64,000 nucleotides of DNA, taken from NCBI RefSeq assembly GCF_035046485.1, contig NC_085136.1, positions 160,391,963 to 160,455,962 of the forward strand. The letters run 5' to 3'. This document shows, in pieces, positions 33,837 through 43,968 of the stretch. Numbering within the stretch: the stretch's first letter is position 1; the number at the start of each line of letters is the position of its first letter. The stretch is from Aedes albopictus. Its lineage: Eukaryota; Arthropoda; Insecta; Diptera; Culicidae. The notes under the pieces were generated by a model. That model was given only the letters and a program-made list of their open reading frames with translations. It was not told the origin of the DNA and ran no database searches. Position numbers and translations under genes: made by a program.

Positions 33837-36420
33837 AATAATTTAAATGAATTAATCAGAATGGTTCCAAGGAGTTCTATAAGAACTGTGATCTCACGAC
33901 AACAATTCTCAACACAAATAAAATTTCTAAAAAAAATCAATGAATTAAACAGAATAGTTCCAAGAAGTTCCATCAGAACTGTGATCTCATGACAACAGTT
34001 CTTAATACAACTAAAATTTCAAAAATAATTTAAATGAATTATACAGAATTGCTCCAATAAGTGATCTCACGACAATTCTCAACACAAATAAAATTTCATA
34101 AATAATTTAAATGAATTAAACAGAACTGCTCCAAGCAGTGATTTCACGGCAACAATTCTTAACACAAACAAAATTAAAAAAAAAATAGATAAATTAATCA
34201 GAATAGTTCCAAGAAGTTCCATCAGAACTGTGATCTCATGACAACGGTTCTTAATACAACTAAAATTTCAAAAATAATTTAAATGAATTGAACAAAACTG
34301 CTCCAATAAGTGATTTCACGGCAACAATTCTTAACACTAACAAAATTTCAAAAAAAAAATAGATAAACTATTCAGAATAGTTCCAAGAAGTTTCATAAGA
34401 ACTGTGATCTCACGACAATAATTCTCAACACAACTAAAATTTCAAAAATAATTTAAATGAATCAAACAGAATTGCTCCAAGGAGTTCCATAAGAACTGTG
34501 ATCTCACGACAACAATTCTCAAAACAAATAAAATTAAAAAAAAAGAATTAAACAGAATAGTTCCAAGAAGTTCCATCAGAACTGTGATCTCATGACAACA
34601 ATTCCTAATACAACTAAAATTTCAAAAATAATTTAAATAAATTAAACAGAACTGCTCCAATAAGTGATTTCACGGCAACAATTCTTAACACAAACAAAAT
34701 TTTTAAAATAAAAAAAATAGATAAATTATTCAGAATAGTTCTAAGGAGTTCCATAAGAACTGTGATCTCACGACAACAATTCTCAACACAAATCAAATAA
34801 AAAAAATCAATGAATTAAACAGAATAGTTCCAAGAAGTTTCAAAAGAACTGTGATCTCACGACAACTATTCTCAACACAAATAAAATTTCAACAAAAAAA
34901 ATCAATGAATTAAACAAGAAGTTTCATAAGAACTGTGATCTCATGACAACAGTTCTTAATACAACTAAAATTTCAAAAATAATGTAAATGAATTAAACAG
35001 AATTGCTCCAAGGAGTTCCATAAGAACTGTGATCTCATGACAACAATTCTTAATACAACTAAAATTTCAAAAATAATTTAAATGAATTAAACAGAATTGC
35101 TCCAATATGTGATCTCACGACAACAATTCTCAACACAAATAAAATTTAAAAAAAAATGAATTAAACCGAATTGCTCCTAGGAGTTCCATAAGTTTTGTGA
35201 TCTCACGACAACAATTCTCAACACAAATAAAATTTCAAAAATAAAATCAATGAATTAAACAAGAAGTTTCATAAGAACTGTGATCTCATGACAACAGTTC
35301 TTAATACAACTAAAATTTCAAAAATAATGTAAATGAATTAAACAGAATTGCTCCAAGGAGTTCCATAAGAACTGTGATCTCATGACAACAATTCTTAATA
35401 CAACTAAAATTTCAAAAATAATTTAAATGAATTAAACAGAATTGCTCCAAGGAGTTCCATAAGAACTCTGAACTCATGACAACAATTCTCAACACAAATA
35501 AAATTTCAAAAATAATTTAAATGAATTAAACAGAATTGCTCCAATAAGTGATCTCACGGCAACAATTCTTAACAGAAACAAAATTTCAAAAAAAAAAAAA
35601 AATAGGTAAATTAATCAGAATAGTTCCAAGAAGTTCCATAAGAACTCTGAACTCATGACAACAATTCTCAACACAAATAAAATTTCAAAAATAATTTAAA
35701 TGAATTAAACAGAATTGCTCCAATATGTGATCTCACGACAACAATTCTCAACACAAATAAAATTTCAAAAAAAAAATGAATTAAACCGAATTGCTCCAAG
35801 GAGTTCCATAAGAACTGTGATCTCACGATAACAATTCTCAACACAAATAAAACTTCAAAAATAATTACAATGAATTAATCAGAATTGCATCAATAATTGA
35901 TCTCACGACAACAATTTTCAACACAAATAAAATTTCAAAAATAATTTAAATGAATTAATCAGAGTGGCTCCAAGGAGTTCTATAAGAACTGTGATCTCAC
36001 GACCACAATTCTCAATACAAATAAAATTTAAAAAAAATGAATTAAACATAATGGCTCTAACGAGTTCCATAAGAACTGTGATCTCATGGCGACAATTCTC
36101 AATAAAAATAAAACTTCAAAAATAATTACAATAAATTAATCAGAACTGTGATCTCACGACAACATTTCTCAACACAAATAAAATTTCAAAAATAATTTTA
36201 TTGAATTAAACAGAATTGCTCCAAGGAGTGATTGAATTATTAAAAGATTGTTGTATCGAGGAGTTTTATAAGACTTATGATCTTGCGAAAGCAACTCTTA
36301 ACACAAATCAAATGGAATTTACACATTAATCAGAATAGCTCCAAGAAGAATTGTGATTTTACGATTCCAATTCTTAAAATAAGTAATATCATGAAAGCAT
36401 TTCCTGATAAGGCTTTGAAG

Positions 36421-36950
36421 GCTTTCAAGGAGTTATTATTATTTCTTACTTGTTAGTATATACGTTGCCGGTGCTCCGATGAATCTACGCCGAATGATGG
36501 ATCCTTCACCTCTGGGTCCGATCGTGGGTGGATTGTGTCCAGTCCCCCTAGATGTTGGAAAGCCTCATGTCGTACTCAACTGCGAAGTGCCATCGCGGGG
36601 ATCTCAATGCTATCTTCGCCTGTTTTATTAGCCAGGCAATATTCATCTCTGATGCCCTGATTCGTTCAACTCCATCAGATACCGTTTTCTTCTTTTTCAT
36701 TCAGTATTTTCATTATCATTTTTTCATTACTTATCACCACGTACGCAAATAGTGAGAAAAAAAGCCATGAACCATTGCCACACACCAACACCGAATCACA
36801 CGGAGACGTTGGCTTGCTCGGATCTGGTCGCGAACAAAATTGAAATACACCTGCACACAACACATCCCTGGAAATCCCCCCGGCACTGTGGGCTCGCGAA
36901 CCTTCTTCTGGCAATCACTCCTGTAGCCCCAGACAGCACCTCCCCATCTT
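36421..36950. other. Unassigned sequence between array and IR element
   Basis: Mixed-composition sequence unlike the minisatellite (GTTGCCGGTGCTCCGATG, TCACCTCTGGGTCCGATC). Frames on both strands (36552-36752 and 36734-37006) lack domains. It may be an old retroelement fragment. Confidence 0.3.
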
Positions 36951-37122
36951 ATGCCGTTTTTCTTTTTGATCCAGTTCCAACCTGGGTTGGAACTGGATGA
37001 GATCACAGTTTGAACCCCAACCCGACTTCGGTTTCGCTTGTACTAAAGTTTGTTTGACGTTGTTTGTTTACACATTTTCCGCCAATCCAGTTCCAACCCA
37101 GGTTAAAAAAGAAAAACGGCAT
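36951..37122. mobile_element. 172-bp inverted-repeat element
   Basis: Ends ATGCCGTTTTTCTTTTT and the complement of AAAAAAGAAAAACGGCAT, with inner TCCAGTTCCAACC on both arms. TTA on both outer sides is compatible with a 3-bp duplication. The left arm also holds an inverted TCCAGTTCCAACC pair around TGGG. Confidence 0.7.
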
Positions 37123-37990
37123 TAGAAACTTATTTAGAATTGCTCCAAACAATAGCATAAGAATTGTGATCATACGACAACAGTTCTTAACACAAGTCAA
37201 ATTTTAAAATAATAATATTAAATTAATCAGAATTGCTCCAGGAAAATTAATAAGAACAGTGACCTCTCGTCAATCATTGTTAACAAGTCAAATTTGAAAA
37301 ATGTTAATTGCTCTAAGAAGTTTCACTAGAATTGCAATTTAACGAAAACAATTATCTTCTTTTGGGGGTATCCAGATTATTTCATAATCGGAATCTCCAC
37401 CCTTAAATTAGTCGAAATTCAAAATAATTTTAATAATAAATTTTATAATTTTCTAAGCCTGGGAACTATTTTTAAAATACATTCTAGGTTTATATGGGTA
37501 AATTTTTTTCGTGGTAAACTGTCATTCTATCCACGGACATTAGAACTATTTTGTTTATTCATCCATCAAAACAAAGGTATTGAAACGCAATAAATCATGA
37601 TATGATGAGCTCTTTCGTTTAGGCTATAGAAAATAGCAATATTTTTTTTACATAAGTACCCAATTTTTAACACAAGTAAAATTGAAAAAATATATTCAAT
37701 AATCAAAACAGAACTGTGAGGTATTGGGTTTCTCGCTAATGTTTAGACTACTGTGATAATTTGAGAATCCACTGAATAATCATTTTCCAGCAGCATTTCA
37801 CACTAATCAAACTTATTTTGTTTACCTGTTGTGCATCCGACGCCCCTGTCACGAACTCAAACGAACTTGTGTATGCCAGCCGCTGCGAAGTCGTGTGCGA
37901 AATTCGACTATGATGATAATGAATTTCGGCCGAGTCTAAATGGGTGCAAATGTCGCAATATTCAAAAAGAACTGTGATCATACGACTATA
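37123..37990. repeat. Highly decayed minisatellite copies
   Basis: Scattered recognisable units (AATTGCTCC, AAGAATTGTGATCATACGAC near 37160; AAGAACTGTGATCATACGAC near 37970), separated by unrelated AT-rich sequence. They mark the worn edge of the 26-36 kb array. Confidence 0.55.
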
Positions 37991-38879
37991 GATATTTCAG
38001 GCTTCACGCACGCGCACTCTCTATTTCGCACGTAATCATCGGTGCCCCTAGGTGGCATTATCACTGCCCATTTCAATTTCCACTACATTTTTTTATAACA
38101 CTGGGCGACTCAGACCGATCACGGCCAATCTCGCCAATTTCACTTCCGACTGCATGCCGTTTTTTTCTGTAGATTATGTATATTTTTAAAAAAAAAAGCC
38201 CTCCACTTTATCATGCTGCTGGCGGATGAGCCACTTCCCCAAATCAAAATCACAAAAAAAAACACTATAAATTTTCGCCACCGCCACCACCGCGCCGCGC
38301 CACCGCTGATGACGACCGTTCCGACGGTGTTTCTTGACCGTTATAAAGCGAAATCACTTCTTGCACTTAAATTTAAAACTAACTTTTAAATTAAAACTAC
38401 TTTAATTTGTAAAATATTCGCGATTGATTCCGCAAACCGTGAACCGACGACGATGGTTGAAAACAAACTGAACAACATGATTTTGCTCACACACACTTGA
38501 GTGTTGGTTATACTGTACGGCATCTGTTTGTACATTCCATACAGTACTTGTGTGCGTGCACCATCATTCGCAGTTTGTTCGCGTTCCATAGTCGAGCAGT
38601 TCAGTGGTGGATCTTTGTATCCAGATACTATTTTTGTTACGCATGTATGCGATAACCGAGCATGAGCGTTTGCGCACCATCCAACGTGCACGTTTCGCGC
38701 CTATGCCGTGCACGTTTCGTGCACAAAACGACAAGCACTAAAACGCTCCTAAATTCCAGTTTTGGGTGTAGGCTAACTGGAGTCCCAATATATACCTATG
38801 TATCATAGGTATATTGTATTTGATTACAAATAGATTGTATTTTTATCGCTTCAGAACTCAATGTGAGTCCTAGCTTTGG
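37991..38879. other. Unassigned, partly GC-rich sequence
   Basis: CCACCGCCACCACCGCGCCG at about 38280 and repeated CGTGCACG words near 38690-38720 stand out. The 101-codon minus frame (38386-38691) has no domain. It could be promoter or leader sequence of a gene on the minus strand, but nothing decides this. Confidence 0.25.
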
Positions 38880-39750
38880 AAATACAGACGATTGCTCCAG
38901 AAGCAATTCTGGATCCCTTCGAGAACTCCTCCAAGCAATTCCCTAGGGAATTACTCCTGGGTTTCTATCGGGAAGGTTTCCATAAATTCTATCGAGTATA
39001 CTCGAGTAATTTTCGAAAGAAATTTTGAAAACAATTTTTAAATAAGTATACTTATTTAAAAATTGTTTTCAAAATTTCTTTCGAAAATTACTCTTTAGGT
39101 CCATTTGGTTTTCCTCTCGAAATTACGTTCTGGATTACTTTGGAAATTCCTTTCTTGGAAACTCAAAAATGTGAAACGCTTCTCGCTTTTGCGTATCATT
39201 CTTGCGCTAGTCTTCTCTGTATCATTCCAATTTTAGTATATGTCCAACCGCAGCTATAGGGCAGAATTTCGTCTTTATTTCTTCTAGAATTCCTTCACAG
39301 ATCCTTCGCAAATTGTTCCAGGATTCCTTCAGGAACTCTTCCTTCCTTGGTCTTCGTGCAGGAATTCCGGCAAATATTTTTTAGAAATTGCTTTAGATTG
39401 TTACGGATGTTCCAGAGATTTCTCTAGACATTCCTCAAAAAATTCCTTCACGGATTCCATCGCAGGGATTTGTTGGGGAATTTCTAAAGGCATGCTCTGA
39501 AATCTCTTCAGAAATTTATTGACGAATTCCTTAGGAAATGGCAGTAGAGATTTCTTCTGGATTTTCTTGATGTATTGCTTTATTTGCTTTTCGGCCACTG
39601 AATCTATTGAGCTTTTTCCTTGTAATCTTCGGGGTTCCCCCCTCCACGGATTTCATCGAACGATTCTCTTTGGAATTGCAGGAATTACTTTTTTTTTCAA
39701 AGATTCTTTGAGTGAATTGTCCCTCCACCGTACATATATGTATGCGATGG
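38880..39750. repeat. Degenerate GGAATTCC-type repeat, block 1
   Basis: Loose 12-15 bp periodicity with consensus about TCCAGGAATTCC. Because GGAATTCC is its own complement, long frames occur on both strands; these are not genes. It contains the perfect palindrome at 39004-39093. Confidence 0.65.
39004..39093. repeat. Perfect 90-bp palindrome, no spacer
   Basis: GAGTAATTTTCGAAAGAAAT at the left is repeated in complement at the right end, and every base between pairs up to the centre GTATAC (39046-39051). I found no mismatch in 45 bp per arm. It stands in the GGAATTCC-type repeat. Confidence 0.9.
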
Positions 39751-39754
39751 TAGC

Positions 39755-39846
39755 TTAACCCCTTCAGGACTACTTTTTTCACCAACCTCGCCGCTGTAGA
39801 ACGCGTCAGCGAGGTGCAAATGACCCAACCGTCCTAAAAGGGTTAA
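39755..39846. mobile_element. 84-bp TTAA mini-element, copy 1
   Basis: TTAA, CCCCTTCAGGAC ... GTCCTAAAAGGG, TTAA. The interior carries an inverted CTCGCCGCTG / CAGCGAGG-like core. The same element is at 52738-52829 in opposite orientation. The TTAA ends and CCC start fit a piggyBac-mobilised MITE. Confidence 0.75.
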
Positions 39847-40055
39847 AATAGTGCTTAACACCTAAACTACAGACGGGTGAAAACTCCCGCGAACTACCAA
39901 AAGTCCAAAAAAAGTCGAAAGTCCATTTTCGACAAGGCAAATCTCGGCCGTTTTTCACCCGATTTCAAATCTTTTATTTAGCAATGTAACCGGACAAGTT
40001 TGAAAAACAACGTCCATTTTAAAGATGTTAAAATGGAAGCAAAAAGGACTCGTTA

Positions 40056-40178
40056 TTAACCTTCCGTAACTCGCGTGGTTGGCCACCCCCGCCAGCACCA
40101 CGCTGATGCTGAACACAAAAAGTGAATTTTTTTCAACGTGTTGTACAAAATACAACAGCGCGATCGCTCGAGGGTTAA
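40056..40178. mobile_element. TTAA-flanked small MITE
   Basis: TTAA at 40056-40059 and 40175-40178 enclose CCTTCCGTAACTCGCG and CGCGATCGCTCGAGGG, imperfect inverted ends. GC-rich against its AT-rich flanks. Similar in design to the 84-bp element but different in sequence. Confidence 0.5.
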
Positions 40179-40439
40179 ACAAAAGGCACTTCCTAGTTTA
40201 TTTTGAGAGCACATTTTTTTTTACACTTCGATCAATAAAATAAAATATAAAGCGCCGACATATGTTTTTTCGACTCTTAATCATGTGTACAGCCGGAGTT
40301 TATTTATGTGTACAACCGGATGTTTATACAAAGTTAGTGATTTTTCAGTACACTGATATTTCAACTTCCTGAAAAAAAACCTAATCCTAGAAGCATTCCT
40401 GTTGTAATTTCGAAAACAGTTCTTAATTCAAAGGAATTA

Positions 40440-40519
40440 CTGGCGAGAGAATTTCCGGTGCAACCTCTAGAGTTATTTCTGGTGGAACTCTTAGAGGAAT
40501 TCTTGGTGGAACTACTTAA
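40440..40519. repeat. Degenerate repeat, GGTGGAACT variant (left part)
   Basis: A GGTGGAACTYTTRGAGGAATT-like variant of the short repeat. It continues on the other side of the nested elements at 46894-47360, showing that the two parts were once adjacent. Confidence 0.6.
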
Positions 40520-40944
40520 GGTTCCATTAGACGTGACAAATATTTGTCCAAACAAGCCCAACAAATGGTCAACACAGCGTGAATCATAGCAACCTTGGAT
40601 AAATGTCGGACTTCAATGGCAAATATTTGGTATACAGTGGGGACCCGATTTTGTCAGCCCCCGATTTTGTCTACCCCCGATTTTGTCAGCTTTTTGACCC
40701 GATTTTGTCAGCCTTTTTTAAAGTAAAAAATAAATTTTTATTTCATTCAGAATTTCAATTTTATAATCATTATTAATGCAGTTGATGTCTTTAGGCGTCA
40801 TAGAAAAATTACGCAATGAACAAAACTCGTGTAACTTTTGAAAACGGCCAAACTTGTTTTGCAATCATTACACATTGAGGCAATTTTAGCACCCAACTCT
40901 CGCCAATGTTTTAAAATAATATTGTTTTAAATTGCAAAGATTCC

Positions 40945-41236
40945 AGTTCTCTCCCTTCTTGGCGTAACGTTGCAACTGGGACACAGCCTGCTCCTCAGCT
41001 CCTTAGTATTTCATGAGAACTTTTACAATTTTTAACTGAGATCCCCCACAGCCAATACATTTTGCATTTGTACATATATCGTGTGGTAGTCGTGAAGATA
41101 TTTTATACACAGAGTAGTTAAGGAAATGTCGATTATGAAATGGATTCTGAGCTAACCGGAAATCAAACTCGTCACCCCCAGCATGGTTTTGCTGATTGCA
41201 CGTGCGCTTACCACATCGGCTATATGGGCCTAAAGA
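40945..41236 (-). mobile_element. tRNA-derived SINE, uninterrupted copy
   Basis: The same family as 873-1952. Head on the minus strand with a degenerate B-box (complement near 41160-41172) and A-box region near 41215, a body with ATCGTGTGG and a tail CTCTCCCTTCTTGGCGTAAC. About 290 bp, and older than the copy at 873 judging by its differences. Confidence 0.75.
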
Positions 41237-42323
41237 CTATTCTTCTGAAATTCCTCTGGAACAGAACAAACAATAAACGCTGCCTGTTGTTGTGATCACA
41301 AGTCAATCCATTTACTTCTTTGCGGCATGTCTGGGATTCCTCTAGATTTACTTGTTTGGGTTGATCCAGATACTAACATTTGAAAAGGGCGCAACAATCC
41401 GAATTTTTGCTTCTCCCTTCCTTCTAATGTAATCTCTGACCAGTAACAGATAGAGCAGACTCCCCTCTATCTGATAACGGGATAAGTTTGCATAAATAAA
41501 TTGTAATACGCCTAGATGGGGTGGAAGAAGTTGAGACATGCAATGGTTGTTCCGCTCTTTTTTACATGTTGGTCTAGATTTATTATGAGATTTGTATTGT
41601 AGATTTCCTGCTATATTTGCTTCAAAAATTTCTGTCAGAATTGTATTCATTGGAAACCCTTAGGGATTCGAGATGGGATTCCCCCAAAAATTCTTGCTGC
41701 GATTTCTTCAAGAACTTTTGCGTGGTTTCTTGTAAGAAATTTACTGATATTTATCAAAGAATTCCGCCGGAAGCTTTTAAAGGAATTCTTCCGGGAATTT
41801 TATAACGTTTCATTAAGGTGTGTCTCTTTAAGATTTTTTCAGGTATTCCTCCTGTGATTTGTCCAGAAGCTTTTCTTGAGACTTGTTCTGGAACTCCTGC
41901 TAGGATTCCTCCAAAAGTTTTGCTGATTTCTTACAGCATTTTTTTTTTCAAAAATTTTCTACATGAACTCCTACAGCTATGTATCCAGGGGTTTCTCCAA
42001 GAATTTCTCCAATAATTCCTCCCACAATTGCTACGTGGATTTATCCACGAATTTTCCTAGCGATTCTTCCAAGACATCCTGCTGACATTACTCCATACAT
42101 ATATGTTTAGATAGTCCAGGAACTTCTACTGGAGTTCCTCCAAGAAATTTTCTGGGAATTTCTATAAGAACCTTTTCAGATATTTCCCTAAGAATTGTTC
42201 ATGCATTCTTCGTATGATATCCCCAGGTTGACAAACTCCTGTTGAGATTCCTTCAGGAATTCTTGCTGGTATTCCTGTTGGACTTTATCCAGTAATGTCC
42301 ACAGGAACTCCTCTAGTGATGTA
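41237..42323. repeat. Degenerate GGAATTCC-type repeat, block 2
   Basis: From about 41620 the sequence is the loose ATTCCTCCAGGAATT repeat; 41237-41620 is unassigned AT-rich sequence. Frames such as 41818-42015 follow the repeat. Confidence 0.5.
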
Positions 42324-42904
42324 CAGCGGATAGACAAAATGATCGGGACAGGCAAAATTTTCACTTTTCAAAAAATGGTCAAATAGCTGTGTATTGTTCC
42401 GATTTTATCACGGCCCTTTTTGAAAAGTCTTTTAAATATTCTTCAAAACCTATACGAGTTTTCAATATTTTTAACGTTCCACAACGCGCCATCAACATTC
42501 ATCTTGAAGGAAAGGTGAAACACTTGCTCTCAAATGTAACAGAAAATAACTGAAAAATGAAAGACTGACGCGTGGAGGCCGTGATAAAATCGGAACATCA
42601 CTGTAGCTGGTTCATTGAATCCGGAGATATAACCATTCAAAGTTCGGATAATTATGACTTTTTCTAGAATCTTTCGTTCTTCATGTAGAATAGCCCGATC
42701 TTTCCCAAAATTGAACCATTGATACACAACTAGTTTAACAACTTACATCAATAATTTTAGATTTTTTCATGCATTTTTCGAAAAGTTACAGCTGTTTGAC
42801 CAATTTTTGAAAAGTAAAAATTTTGCCGTCCCGATCATTTTGTCGATAGGGCTGAAAGTCTCTTAAATAAAGACAAATCAATCAATCATTTTGTCTATCC
42901 CCTG
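42324..42904. mobile_element. 581-bp TA-flanked element with a stub in one end
   Basis: The left end CAGCGGATAGACAAAATGAT and the right end are inverted, continuing with CGGGACRGGCAAAATTTT. TA flanks at 42322-42323 and 42905-42906. The right terminal repeat is interrupted by the 37-bp retroelement tail at 42848. Confidence 0.78.
42848..42884 (+). mobile_element. 37-bp retroelement tail inside a TIR
   Basis: GGGCTGAAAGTCTCTT, AATAAAGA and an ATCA-repeat tail: the same 3' end as at 9719-9778. The direct repeat ATCATTTTGTCKAT (42834-42847 and 42885-42898, one mismatch) is its duplication, so the stub inserted into the already present terminal repeat. Confidence 0.75.
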
Positions 42905-42906
42905 TA

Positions 42907-43640
42907 TTCAGAGTCAGTAGATACTTCTGAAATAATTCCTATATGAATTACTGCGTGCATTAGTCCATGAATTTTCCTTGGGATTTTTCAAGAATTCCTC
43001 TTAGGATTCCTTCAGGGATCCTTCTAGGAATTGTAAAATGTTCCTCTATTAATGCCTTCAGTTATTACTCGTACAAGAATTACTCTAGAGATTTCACTAT
43101 GATTCCTCTGTTAGATTTCCCAATTGGGCATCCTCTATGAATTTCCCGGGGTCCCGCTTGAGATTTTTCCAGGGTTACCTCTTGGTATTTGTTTACGAAA
43201 ATCCCTTGGTATTGCTTCTGAAATTCCTTTAGAAAATTTTGTTGGAAATTCTTTTGAAATTCATGCTAGACATTAACAATTCATTTCTGCTATGGTTTCT
43301 CCGTAATCTGCTCCAGATATTTCCCCAGTACTTTTTTTCAGGAATACCTCCAAGGAGATTTCTTCAAAGATTGCAATAGGGATTCTTTTAATAATTTTCC
43401 AGAATATGCTAAAGAAATGCCTCTAGAGATTCCTACGGAGATTGCAGTAAGGATTCTTTCAGAAATTACTTGAGGGATTTATCCGGAGCTCCTGTACAGG
43501 GTTTTTGCAGAAACTACTTACGGGATCCCTTCGGGAATGTCTTGAGGGTTACGTTCCGTATATCTTCGGGTAGTTTCCCTAAAAATTACCCCGAACATTT
43601 CTTTAAATATTTCTCCAGAGATTCTTTAGAGATTAGGCTC
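42907..43640. repeat. Degenerate GGAATTCC-type repeat, block 3
   Basis: Continues block 2 across the TA-flanked element. It has loose GATTCCTTCAGGAATT words; no gene. Confidence 0.55.
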
Positions 43641-43968
43641 TGGAAATTAAAGTGGAAAGGCAGTGGAAACGTAACCAATTCTGACATTATGAGTGTCTAT
43701 ACTTGTCAATCAGATGTTGGTTCATTTTCATTTGTTGACAGCTAAAGTTAGATGTTATGATTTAAGCGGTGCTAACCAGTGTCAACTGTCTTCTGTAGAC
43801 CACAATTGCTATAAGCTAGGAGAAGGCTGTGTTCCAGTAGGGATGTTATGACAAGAAGAAAAAGAAATAAAAGATTTAGTTCTGCTGTAAAAAAGCACTG
43901 AAAGTTAACTTTGCCAAGTACCATTTTTTCTGTGCCCTTAACACCCCTTCGATTTTTTTTACCACAAA
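43641..43968. other. Unassigned sequence
   Basis: Unique-looking AT-rich stretch between the short repeat and the next MITE, with no motif in either strand's frames. Confidence 0.3.

Larger units (their letters stand above)
25985..36420. repeat. 10-kb minisatellite array, about 90-110 bp units
   Basis: A tandem array of two alternating unit types. The longer has AGTTCCATAAGAACTGTGAT, CTCACGACAACAATTCTCAA and CACAAATAAAATTT. The shorter has TGCTCCAATAAGTGATTTCA and CGGCAACAATTCTTAACAC. A-runs and AATGAATTAAACAGAA join them. The array is interrupted by the hAT-like insertion at 27021-28823 and another at about 33440-33836. Copies decay gradually towards the right end. Units read on the minus strand give repetitive CVENCCREITVLMELLG frames, which are not genes. 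Confidence 0.93.

Noticed and set aside
18478..36420. CRISPR-like arrays
   Set aside because: Units are directly adjacent or separated by related sequence, without unique spacers, and the DNA is evidently eukaryotic.
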